Positions 45,283 through 54,500 of a stretch of 64,000 bases of DNA are shown here, piece after piece. The position numbers and the translations under genes were made by a program. The notes under the pieces were generated by a model. It did not search any database and was not told the origin of the DNA. It saw only the letters and a list, made by a program, of their open reading frames with translations. The DNA is from Pontiellaceae bacterium B12227 (GTDB taxonomy: Bacteria; Verrucomicrobiota; Kiritimatiellia; Kiritimatiellales; Pontiellaceae), in the NCBI GenBank assembly GCA_029432775.1, contig JAROAZ010000004.1, positions 124,001 through 188,000 on the forward strand, read 5' to 3'. Position 1 is the first letter of the stretch. Every line of letters starts with the position of its first letter.

Positions 45283-46227
45283 TCATTTCACTTCACCGAT
45301 CAACCACTTCATTTGATAGGTCAGCGTTTTGTTTGATGATTCCGGAAGATGCCTGCCCGGCCGCGCTCCCTGTCGGAAATAGAGCAGATGAGAATCGTCT
45401 TTATTCACCCGGCGCAGGCTCATCTGCTTCCACATATATTCGTAGGTTTCCCTGCATGCATCAAACTGGGAATAAGATAGCGGGCCGCCCCCCATAAACA
45501 TCAGCGTAATTTTCCGATTCTGCTTACACCATTTAGCCATTTCAGCAATGCATTTTAACGTATTCGGCCCATCGGAGGGTTTTCCTTTATGCAAAGCCAA
45601 ATGATCACCTACATGGCATTCAACCCCGATCCCGTCAAAATTCTTAAGATGCCGCATAAGCGTTGGGTTTTTCGTAATCTGAAACCACGAATCACCACGA
45701 TGCCCTGCCACACGGGCACCCATCAACTGAACCAGCTTCACGGTTTTCTTTGATTTCAGGTCGGATTTTCCAATGGCCTTCCGCACTCGCTTGAGTTCAT
45801 CGGCCGACAAAATCCGGATATCTTCTTTCCATGGTCCGCCCTCGCCCCTGAGCTTCAGCCAATCTTCGTGATAGATAATCACGACGCCGACGGTCAGCCC
45901 GACAGCTTCATATTGCCGAATCGCATCGACGGTCTCTTCTCCCGTAAATTTATATTTTTTGCCGGCTCCCTTAAAAATTTCAATGGTGGCCTGCTGCGTT
46001 TGAAACAATCGCTTTCCGTCGTTTCGAACCAAGCCGTCCGGCGCAAGATTATACGTAATATAGTCGAGTTGCTGACGGCAGGTTGGAAAAGCATCCGGCT
46101 GATCATAATATTGCTGAAGAACGCCATCTTTCTGAGAAAGGCGCAATACCGTCCGTGCGGCATCCGAAGCAACCGTGAGCATGCCCGGCAGAACCGTTGC
46201 CGCAAATATCTTATAAAACCAATTCAT
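45283..46227 (-). CDS. Secreted protein of unknown function, possibly TIM-barrel
   Basis: A protein of 314 residues with a signal peptide (NWFYKIFAATVLPGMLTVAS). Alternating hydrophobic strands and helices (GLTVGVVIIYHEDWLKLRG; KTVKLVQLMGARVAGHRGDSW; FDGIGVECHVGDHLALH; RKITLMFMGGGPLSYSQFD) suggest a beta/alpha barrel. Acidic residues at strand ends (YHED, GVECHVGD) could be catalytic, but I do not recognise a family. CAGGTACTTGC precedes the ATG. It sits between a sulfatase and the BNR_4 protein in the catabolic run, so it may be a glycosidase of a family not described, or an accessory protein. Confidence 0.7.
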   Translation of the reverse strand: MNWFYKIFAATVLPGMLTVASDAARTVLRLSQKDGVLQQYYDQPDAFPTCRQQLDYITYNLAPDGLVRNDGKRLFQTQQATIEIFKGAGKKYKFTGEETVDAIRQYEAVGLTVGVVIIYHEDWLKLRGEGGPWKEDIRILSADELKRVRKAIGKSDLKSKKTVKLVQLMGARVAGHRGDSWFQITKNPTLMRHLKNFDGIGVECHVGDHLALHKGKPSDGPNTLKCIAEMAKWCKQNRKITLMFMGGGPLSYSQFDACRETYEYMWKQMSLRRVNKDDSHLLYFRQGARPGRHLPESSNKTLTYQMKWLIGEVK

Positions 46228-46316
46228 GCAAGTACCTGTTTAATCATACAGACGCAGAAAAACGCTGCCTCTCGCATCCGGGTCCTCAGCATTTTTGCGA
46301 GGAATGGACTTCAATA

Positions 46317-47702
46317 TCACTTATATTCCTCAAACAGCTCTACAAAATAGGCATGCATTTCCGGATTATTTTCCGACAGCTCGCTGTTTTCGCCCGGGTC
46401 TGTTTTCAGGTTGTACAGCTCAACCGGAGCCTCCAGTCCATAGCGAACCGCTTTCCACGGGCCCTTGCGTGCGGCCTGGAACACTTCGCCCACGATGCCC
46501 GAGTTGGGGTCCCCGGCCTGCTTGCCGAATTCCCAGTAGAGCGTGCGCTCTTCCATATCAACCGGCTCATCACGCAGACGTCCAGCCACAGACACCCCGT
46601 TGATTTTCAGCCGCGGAATCACATTCATCGAAACGCCCGCCAATTCTCCAAAGGTTGGAAACATATCGGCGAACGCCAATGGCGTTTCATCGACGCGAGC
46701 CGTCTTTATGGCCGCGGGCCAGTGCGCGATGAAAGGGACGTGGATCCCGCCGTCGTAGACATCGCGCTTCATGCCTTTATAGGGCTCGGATGCCTTGAAG
46801 AAATCAGGGCTCGCGCCGCCCTCGTCGTGCGGGCCGTTGTCCGAGGTAAAAATGATGAGCGTATGGTCGGCAATGCCCTTTTCTTCCAGCACCGCGTAGA
46901 TCTGCCCGATGTAGTCGTCCAGTGCAGTCACCATGGCCGCCAAGGTTGCATTGGGGTTGGCTACCGGCTCGGGATAATAGGAGGCATACTTTTCCACTTC
47001 TTTGCCCTGCGACATTCCAATGTATGGAACTTCCTCAAACTTCCCCTCATACAGCTGCATGTATTTCTCCGGCGCGGCCAGTTCGGCGTGCGGAGAAGAA
47101 TAGGACAGGAAAACAAAGAACGGATTACTGCGATCCTCGCGAATGTATCTGATCGTTTCCCGCGTGAAGAGCTCCTGCGCATAGGCGCCTTTGCGCCCGC
47201 CCTCGTTGGCTTCGATGCGCTCCTTCACCCCGTCGCGCCACAAGATGTGCGGATACTGGCGATGCCCTTCGAGAATAGAATACATGCCGTACCACGTGTC
47301 GAACCCCATTGCCAACGGATCGGTGACGCCCATCTGCGAGCCGATGGAATATTTTCCGAACAGCGCCGTGTCGTAGCCTGCATACTTCAGCACATGCGCG
47401 AAGGTTTGGTCGAATGCCTCCAGCTGAACCGTATTGGAGTTATTGCTCATCAACCGGCCGTCGCGACCGGTAAAGAGCGAAACGCGTGACGGCGAACAAA
47501 CGGTGTTGCCGGAATAAGCCTGCGTAAAGCGAACTCCGGTCGCCGCCAGCCGATCCAGATTCGGCGTCAGGATCGGCGTATCGCCATAGGCGCCGACCTG
47601 ATTAAAACCAAGATCATCCGTCAGGATGAAAATAATGTTCGGCTTTTCTGCAAAAACGCTTCCGGCCAATAAAAGCAACAATCCAACAACCCGCTTGTTC
47701 AT
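46317..47702 (-). CDS. Secreted type I sulfatase (CSPSR)
   Basis: A protein of 461 residues with a signal peptide (VVGLLLLLAGSVFA). NIIFILTDDLGFNQVGAYG, then the formylglycine site C69-S-P-S-R, and TALFGKYSIGSQM and IFTSDNGPHDEGG as the usual later motifs. The start at 47702 has GTGGAG upstream; the in-frame GTG four codons earlier is less likely. Located between the GH3 and the unknown gene in the long minus-strand run led by GH105. A separate promoter is possible, because a hairpin lies upstream at 47738-47762. Confidence 0.9.
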   Translation of the reverse strand: MNKRVVGLLLLLAGSVFAEKPNIIFILTDDLGFNQVGAYGDTPILTPNLDRLAATGVRFTQAYSGNTVCSPSRVSLFTGRDGRLMSNNSNTVQLEAFDQTFAHVLKYAGYDTALFGKYSIGSQMGVTDPLAMGFDTWYGMYSILEGHRQYPHILWRDGVKERIEANEGGRKGAYAQELFTRETIRYIREDRSNPFFVFLSYSSPHAELAAPEKYMQLYEGKFEEVPYIGMSQGKEVEKYASYYPEPVANPNATLAAMVTALDDYIGQIYAVLEEKGIADHTLIIFTSDNGPHDEGGASPDFFKASEPYKGMKRDVYDGGIHVPFIAHWPAAIKTARVDETPLAFADMFPTFGELAGVSMNVIPRLKINGVSVAGRLRDEPVDMEERTLYWEFGKQAGDPNSGIVGEVFQAARKGPWKAVRYGLEAPVELYNLKTDPGENSELSENNPEMHAYFVELFEEYK

Positions 47703-47737
47703 CCCATGCTCCACATATTTTTTTTACAGAAGAGCGC

Positions 47738-47762
47738 AAAGCCTCAGCAGACAAGAGGCTTC
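47738..47762 (-). terminator. Possible terminator hairpin after GH3
   Basis: AAAGCCTC (47738-47745) and GAGGCTTC (47755-47762) can pair; the T-run after it on minus is weak. The adjoining gcgacctttgcggccttctg resembles a dispersed intergenic repeat. Confidence 0.35.
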
Positions 47763-47809
47763 GCGACCTTTGCGGCCTTCTGTTAAACGCTATATATCTT
47801 TCGATTCAG

Positions 47810-50065
47810 CTACTTCAGCTTAAAGGAAGCCTTCTGATAATCCGCAGAGGAAGTGCCGACCATGACTTCATAGTCGCCCGCTTCCAGCACCGGCTTCATT
47901 TCAAGCCCGGTGAAGGTCAGCATTTCCGGGGTGATGGTGAACTCAACGGTTTTGGTTTCGCCGGGTTGCAACTCAATTTTATCGAAGCCTTTCAGTTCTT
48001 TGTCCGGACGGGTAACGGAACCGATCAGATCTTTCACATAGAGCTGAACCACTTCTTTGGCCGTAACGTTCCCAACATTGGAAACTTCAACGCTTACTGT
48101 CAGCGTTCCATCCTTCGCCATTTCCTTGGTGGAAAGTTTCGGTTCGGAATAGTTAAAGGTGCCATAGCTCAGGCCATGCCCGAACGGATAGAGCGGCCCT
48201 TCTTTCTGGAAGAGATAGTCCTTCTTGAAGTTAATCTCTTTCTGGCTGTATTCAAAAGGATGCTGCCCGATTGAACGCGGAACGGTTACCGGAAGCTTTC
48301 CTGACGGAGAAGCTTTGCCGAACAGAATTTTTGCAACGGCAAGATCACCGAATTCACTCAGATCCCAGCAATCCAGAATCGCATCGGCCTGTTCCGAAAT
48401 AACGTTGATCGACAAGGTGCGACGATGCTTCAGCACAACGACAACCGGCTTGCCCAGAGCTTTAACACGTTCAACCAATTCATCCTGCGGCCCCAACGGA
48501 TCAATCGATTCGCGGTCACCATAGCCGGCATTAAAATAGGCTTCTTTTGATGTGAATTCGTCACCGCCCAGGAAGAGCACCGCCACATCAGCCTTTTTTG
48601 CCTTTTCAACCAACGCAGCAATCTTCGCTTCGTCGCGCGGCAGCAGCTCCGGCTTTCCGCGTCTTCTGTTCGTAATATCAAAGCCCTTCGAACTGATGTA
48701 TGTGACGGCATCGCCGGTGACCTGCTCAAAAAACTTCTGCGTATCTTTGTAGACCAGTGGCCCGAGCAGAGCCACGGTTTTAACTTCACCCAACGGCAGG
48801 GTGTTCTTTTTGTTTTCCAACAGGATCACCGATTCCAGATCGGCGTCCAGTGCAACCGCCTGCGATGCGGCGGAGCGTACTTCTTTTTTGGTTTCCTCGA
48901 CATTCGTATAGGGATTCTCGAAGAGGCCCAGTTTAAACTTCGTGCGCAGCACGTTGCGGACCGAACGGTCGATATACGGAATCAGACTCGGATCGGCCTT
49001 CGCCATTTTAGTGAGATGAACAAATGCAAGATCACTGTACAAATCGATATCCATTCCGGCTTTGAGCGACATCTCAGCAGCGGCTTCGTGCGACTCGGCC
49101 ACCTTCATAAAATCGTGCAGGCGGGCGATGTCGTTAGAGTCGGACACGACATACCCTTTAAAGCCCCACTGCTTACGCAGCACCTCGGTCAGCAGCCACG
49201 GGTTGGCATGGCTGGCGACCCCATTCAGATCGCCGTGCGATGCCATGATGCCGAACGCATGACCGCGTTGCACCGCCGCTTTAAACGGCGGGAAAATCTG
49301 ATCAATCAGATCCCGTTCTGAAATCTGGATGGAGGCAAAATTGCGGCCGCCCTGCACCTGACCATAACCCGCAAAGTGCTTGGCCACCGCACCGATGTGC
49401 GTGCTGTTTACGCCGGTGCCGTCGTATCCGCCCTGCACACCGGTCACCGCTGCAACCACCATCTCGGTAGTGAGCCACGTATCTTCGCTGAAGGCTTCGC
49501 TCATTCTTCCAAACCTTGGATCGCGCATAATATCCGATTCCGGCGAGTGGCACATATGGAATCCGCGCAAGCGCGCTTCCCGACCAGTCACACTCCAAAT
49601 ACGGTTGACCAGATCCACGTTCCAGGTCGCCGCCATATTCATCGGACGCATAAAGCGAGTGTTTCCATGCGCATCCACCCCATTGTACGCTTCGCAGATA
49701 AACATTGCCGGAATATCCAACCGGCTCTTTTCGATAATATATTTTTGAAGCTCGTTGGTCAGCTTGGCGGCCTGCACCGGCAAATCGGGTTCCCCCGCAT
49801 TCTTGATTCCGGCAATGCCATATTCCATCCGTTTTATTACATATTCCGATAGAACCATTTCTCCATCTTTGCCGGACTCGATGCCCTTGTTCGCGTGAAA
49901 GATGCGCATCTGCGCGACCTTTTCCTCCAGCGTCATACGCCCCAGCAGATCCTCGACCCGCTTTTCAACCGGCAATGATGCATCTTTATATGGAGCATCC
50001 TTCTCAGCAAAACACGGTGCAACAGCTATCGCCAGTGCTATACAAACCCATCTATTCATCTTCAT
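47810..50065 (-). CDS. Secreted GH3 beta-glycosidase
   Basis: A protein of 751 residues with a signal peptide (RWVCIALAIAVAPCFA). GH3 motifs: GFHMCHSPESDIMRDPRFGRM, KHFAGYGQVQGG, the nucleophile Asp in GYVVSDSNDIARL (about 307), the second alpha/beta domain and a C-terminal Fn3-like domain (KEVVQLYVKDLIGSVTRPDK ... YEVMVGTSS). Paralogous to the cytoplasmic GH3 at 21482-23827 but exported. AAGGTGG precedes the ATG at 50065; the longer frame overlaps GH105 and is not used. It follows GH105 by 25 nt in the same operon. Xylosidase or glucosidase activity is typical of the family; the sugar is not fixed by sequence. Confidence 0.88.
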   Translation of the reverse strand: MKMNRWVCIALAIAVAPCFAEKDAPYKDASLPVEKRVEDLLGRMTLEEKVAQMRIFHANKGIESGKDGEMVLSEYVIKRMEYGIAGIKNAGEPDLPVQAAKLTNELQKYIIEKSRLDIPAMFICEAYNGVDAHGNTRFMRPMNMAATWNVDLVNRIWSVTGREARLRGFHMCHSPESDIMRDPRFGRMSEAFSEDTWLTTEMVVAAVTGVQGGYDGTGVNSTHIGAVAKHFAGYGQVQGGRNFASIQISERDLIDQIFPPFKAAVQRGHAFGIMASHGDLNGVASHANPWLLTEVLRKQWGFKGYVVSDSNDIARLHDFMKVAESHEAAAEMSLKAGMDIDLYSDLAFVHLTKMAKADPSLIPYIDRSVRNVLRTKFKLGLFENPYTNVEETKKEVRSAASQAVALDADLESVILLENKKNTLPLGEVKTVALLGPLVYKDTQKFFEQVTGDAVTYISSKGFDITNRRRGKPELLPRDEAKIAALVEKAKKADVAVLFLGGDEFTSKEAYFNAGYGDRESIDPLGPQDELVERVKALGKPVVVVLKHRRTLSINVISEQADAILDCWDLSEFGDLAVAKILFGKASPSGKLPVTVPRSIGQHPFEYSQKEINFKKDYLFQKEGPLYPFGHGLSYGTFNYSEPKLSTKEMAKDGTLTVSVEVSNVGNVTAKEVVQLYVKDLIGSVTRPDKELKGFDKIELQPGETKTVEFTITPEMLTFTGLEMKPVLEAGDYEVMVGTSSADYQKASFKLK

Positions 50066-50090
50066 TATAATCCACCTTTTTCCATTTAAA

Positions 50091-51221
50091 TTATTTTTCC
50101 AACATACGGACAACTTCTGCACCGGCAGCGAGAAATGCTCCCGCCCCATAGACTTCGGTTCGATCCGGCCAGGCCTGCCCCGGCTCGGCACCGATCGGCT
50201 GCACATAGCCGAGCATGCCGTCTTTTGTAATACACCGCGTAAGCGCCGCCCAGGCTTTCAATACGGCCGGCTCATAAGTCGCCCGATTCAGAATTCCATT
50301 GTTGATACCCCAAGCCAGACCGAAGCAATAGAAACCGGTACCACTGGTTTCGGGCGTCGGATACGCATCGGCCTCCAGCAGGCTCATGGCCCAATAGCCA
50401 TCCGGAGTCTGGATGGAAATCAGCTTTTCGGCCATTTGTTTATAGATGCCCGCAAAGTAGTCATACTGTTCCGAGCCCTTCGGAATCTCAGGAAGCATTA
50501 GTGCCAGTCCGCCGAACACCCAGCCGTTGCCCCGCGACCAGAAAATCTTTTTTCCTTTGTGACGTTGCTTGAAAAAGCGGCTGTCGCGGAAATAGAGATG
50601 CTCTTCCTTATCGAAAAGATATTCGGTTGTGGCTTTAAATTCGCCGAACATCCAGTCGCGGTATTTCGGGTCGCCGGTGGCAGTTGACAACTGGGCCCAG
50701 ACCGGCGGCGCCATAAACAGCGCATCGCACCAACTCCAGCGTTTGCTGTGGCCGCGTTTGGTATGATCCAGACTGCTCGTCGGTGTTTCAGCCATGATCT
50801 GATCGAACTGGGTCCGGGTCGCGGCAATCATCTTCGGATCGTTGTATTTTCCATATAGGCTTAAGTAGAGCTGCCCGACCGCATGATCGTCCGCATGGTA
50901 AAAACGCTCCGCCCGCAACTTCCACTCCAGCTCCTGCCCGACATTCTTCAACCAGGTGTAATATGTGTCATCACCGGCAACTTCAGCCCATTTTTCCATC
51001 CCGACATAAAGCGCCCCATAGGTCCACCCATTCAAATCATCGCTTCTGGGATTATTGCGCCCATAGTCATCGCGATAGTGTTCAATCTGCCAATCGGCCA
51101 CCCGTGCCATGTCGGCCTTTACCTGCTTTACCGACGGCGAGGCGCCCGCCAACATTCCAACCATTGGAAACAATGCGAGCGTTAGAAACCCCGTTTTAAC
51201 CGATTTTTTTGGATGTATCAT
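50091..51221 (-). CDS. GH105 unsaturated uronyl hydrolase (secreted)
   Basis: A protein of 376 residues with a signal peptide (GFLTLALFPMVGMLAGA). GH105 motifs: NGWTYGALYVGMEKWAEVAG, RFYHADDHAVGQLY (about 105-118), RWSWCDALFMAPPVW (catalytic Asp near 162), KIFWSRGNGWVFGGLAL and AWGINNGILNRATYE. It removes the unsaturated uronate made by a lyase. GAGGG precedes the ATG. It is the first gene of a collinear run (GH3, sulfatase, unknown, BNR_4, DUF1080, XylR) and has an exact operator palindrome 92 bp upstream. Its 3' end is similar at the DNA level to the relic at 63101-63196. Confidence 0.9.
   Translation of the reverse strand: MIHPKKSVKTGFLTLALFPMVGMLAGASPSVKQVKADMARVADWQIEHYRDDYGRNNPRSDDLNGWTYGALYVGMEKWAEVAGDDTYYTWLKNVGQELEWKLRAERFYHADDHAVGQLYLSLYGKYNDPKMIAATRTQFDQIMAETPTSSLDHTKRGHSKRWSWCDALFMAPPVWAQLSTATGDPKYRDWMFGEFKATTEYLFDKEEHLYFRDSRFFKQRHKGKKIFWSRGNGWVFGGLALMLPEIPKGSEQYDYFAGIYKQMAEKLISIQTPDGYWAMSLLEADAYPTPETSGTGFYCFGLAWGINNGILNRATYEPAVLKAWAALTRCITKDGMLGYVQPIGAEPGQAWPDRTEVYGAGAFLAAGAEVVRMLEK
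51156..51170. repeat. Intragenic dyad TTCCAACCATTGGAA
   Basis: Exact TTCCAANNNTTGGAA copy in the signal-peptide region of GH105, read as F-P-M-V-G-M, a different frame from the SNDWK copies. Confidence 0.55.
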
Positions 51222-51312
51222 AAGCCCTCACTGTTCAGTTCTTTTGCTATGGAACGCATATAATCGTCCGACAACGTCTAATGTATTAGAAAACGAATCA
51301 ACGGGGAACCAT

Positions 51313-51326
51313 TTCAAATCGTTGAA
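51313..51326. promoter_or_regulatory. Candidate LacI-type operator (TTCAAATCGTTGAA)
   Basis: Consensus core in the divergent region between GH105 (92 bp upstream of it) and the CotH protein gene (about 180 bp upstream of it). Confidence 0.6.
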
Positions 51327-51504
51327 CTCTGCTGTTTTCAGCCAGTTTATAATTCAACGATATGAATATTCAGCACGTCGGAACCCATTTCATAGTCTGC
51401 CATTGTATTGGGCAAAATCATGAACAGGCTTTGAATATTTTGATTTCGAAGGACGTTCTGCATCCCAGGATAAAGTAGCCATCCCTCTATAAAGGCCGGT
51501 CCGC

Positions 51505-54500
51505 GTGAATAATAATTCAGAATTCCAGTACACCCTGCTGGTGACACTTTTGCTTTGTGCTTTGCAGCTCACTGCGCAAGCAAACATACGCATCAATGAA
51601 ATCTGTGCCGACTCGTCGGATCGGCTTCTTCGTTGGTCGGACGACAACCGTGCGCGGCTCGGTTCGGGAGCAAGTTGGTACGAAGCCGGATTTAACGCTC
51701 AGTATTGGGAGACAGGAAACGGTCCGATGGGACACGGTACATCCGGTATCGCGACGGATCTGACGGAAGAGATGGAGAACACGCCCTCGCTGTATCTTCG
51801 CCAGATCTTTCCGGTCAGTGCTGGGAATGCGGCTTCATCTCAAAACGTTCTATTGGACATCGGTTATAATGACGGTTTTGTGGCCTACCTGAACGGCGTC
51901 GAAATCCTTCGTAAAAACACCGGAGGAACCGGCGCATTCGTGTATCACGATCAGATTGCCTTTAATTCACACTCCTCCTCCGCAATAGAAACTTACACCG
52001 TCGGTGTTGCCTCTGCCCTGCTACAGATCGGAGATAATATTCTGGCGGTTCAGGCGCATAATAATAGCGGATCCTTTTTCATTGATGCCTCCCTGCGCAT
52101 GAGCGGCGGAACGCAGTTGGCAACATCAACCGGTCCGTGGGAATATTTCGTTGGAAACCATGAACCGTCCGGCGGACTGGTGGACCATTCCCTCTTTGAC
52201 CCTGCCTCGCAACTTCCATTGAATGCATGGACGCTGATCAATTTTGATGATGCAAGCTGGGCCACCGGACCGGGCGGCATTGGTTTCGGCGATGGCGATG
52301 ACAATACGGATGTTGAAGCGCTCGTTAAAGGCAAGGTGGTATCGGTCTACATGCGGCGATCCTTTAATGTAGATGCCTCAACGGCCGGCTCCAGCACGCC
52401 CCTGACGTTCATGGTCGATTATGACGATGGATATATAGCCTATGTTAATGGCGTTGAAATTAAGCGCAGTGCGAATATGGGAAACCCAGGAGACTTCGTG
52501 CCTTACAATACGACCATGGGCACTGGAAACGAGGTAGGGACGCCCGAAACATTCACACTGTCAGCTGCAAACACCCTGTTGGTTGAAGGGGAGAATGTGA
52601 TGGCCATACAGGTGCACAACAAGAACTTAACCAGCAGCGATATGTCGATGATTGCGGATCTTGATCTGGGGGCGACAGCACTGGTGAATTATTCCGATGA
52701 TTGGAACTATTTTATCGGTACTGAAGAGCCGGTGCAGCCGCCGGAAGCGGTTGCGGCGGATGATGACCTTTCCGACTTTGCAGACTGGGTCGAGCTGGAG
52801 AACACCGGTCCTTCTGTCGTCGCACTGGAAGGCTGGAGTTTGACAGACAATGTGCAAAATCCCGACAAATGGATGTTCCCGGATGTAACCATCGCGCCGA
52901 ACGAACGCATTGTGATCCTCTGCACCGGGCGCGATCTGACTAATTCGGCCGCCCCCTATCTTCATACTGACTTTAAACTATCAGCCGGCGGCGAATATGT
53001 CGGCCTCTACAATGCGGGCAAGGTTTTGGTTTCTGAAATTGCTCCGGAATATCCAGCGCAGGACTGGCGTCATACCTACGGATGGGATTCCGCTTCCGCC
53101 AGTTACAAATACCTGAAAGAAGCCACCCCCGGACAGGCCAACTCAACCATTTCTTTTGCCGCCCTGCCGACTCCACCGGATGCATCGCACGAATCCGGCT
53201 TTTATGGCAGTGCAATCACGGTTACGCTTTCAGCCGCGGCGCCCGCAACCGACATCTATTACACGCTCGATGGAAGCACACCGAGCACCACCCTCGGCAC
53301 ACAATATACGGGCGAAATTCCCTTCAGTGCAGCCGGCGTGCTTCGCGCAGTTTCCGTTACCGCTGACGGTGCTGCCTCAGACCCGGTGACATATAACTAT
53401 TTAATCGATGTTCCGGAAGCCATTCAATCCGTTCCCGTCATCTGCCTGACGGGCGACTGGGATACCGGCATTCACAAACCGCACGGTGTCACCTCAGTAG
53501 AAGGAGGAAGCGGGTCTCCATGGGTAGCTGGCTCTCCTGACGACTACAACATGCCGATGATGCGCGGTCGTCCCTACGAACGCCGCATTCATATGAACGT
53601 GCTCTATACGGACACGGCGAATCACACAAACTTCCAGACCGACTGCGGCATGCGGCTGGCGGGAAGCTCGTTCTCTCGTCAACGTTTCCAGTTTCAGGAC
53701 CTTTCTGGACCCTGGTCTTCCAGCAATGCCACCACGGAAAAATTTCATAAGAAGCCCCAGTTCAATCTTTTCTTCCGGGATACATACGGCGAGAGCCGGT
53801 TCAACAACCCGCTCTTTGGCGATCCGGAGACCAGCCTCAAAAGCATTCGTGTCCGCAGCGGAAAAAACGATATTATTAATCCGTTCATCATCGATGAAGT
53901 CGTTCGGCGATTACAGGGCAACATGGGCCAGGTGGTGAGCCGGGGAACCATCGCCGCCCTCTATGTGAACGGGCTTTTCCGGCACTATTACAACCCCGTA
54001 CCACGCTATGATGAAAACTTTTTTCAGAAGGCATTTAACTCTGATCGCGACTTTGATGTGGTCAATCATGGCGGGCTTGTGGAAGGTGACATGGCGTCCT
54101 TTAATGAAATGATTGCATTTGCCAACGCCAACGATCTCTCGATTCCCGGGAACTACCGCGAAATGGAACGCCGGCTCGATATCGAAAACTTCATCGATTA
54201 TCTTTTAGCTGAGTGCTACTCGGTAAACTGGGACTGGCCTAACAATAACTGGACGGCCTCGCGCGAGCGCAGTGCGAACGGACGGTGGCGCTATCATGTC
54301 TGGGATGCCGAAGGTTCGTTTGCAAGTGGCAATCATGATGCTAATGCCTTTACCGGCGAAAACCACAGCCGCCCCGACAAGGCGCTGAACAGCATCAATA
54401 CCGGCATCGCGTATTTATACCGTGCATTGCATGATTCCGACATTTTCCGCCAGCATTGGTACGACCGTGCCTGGAAGCACCTTGCTCCCGGCGGCGTTCT

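Noticed and set aside
46197..47489. Plus-strand open frame of 430 codons
   Set aside because: Opposite strand of the CSPSR sulfatase; shadow frame.
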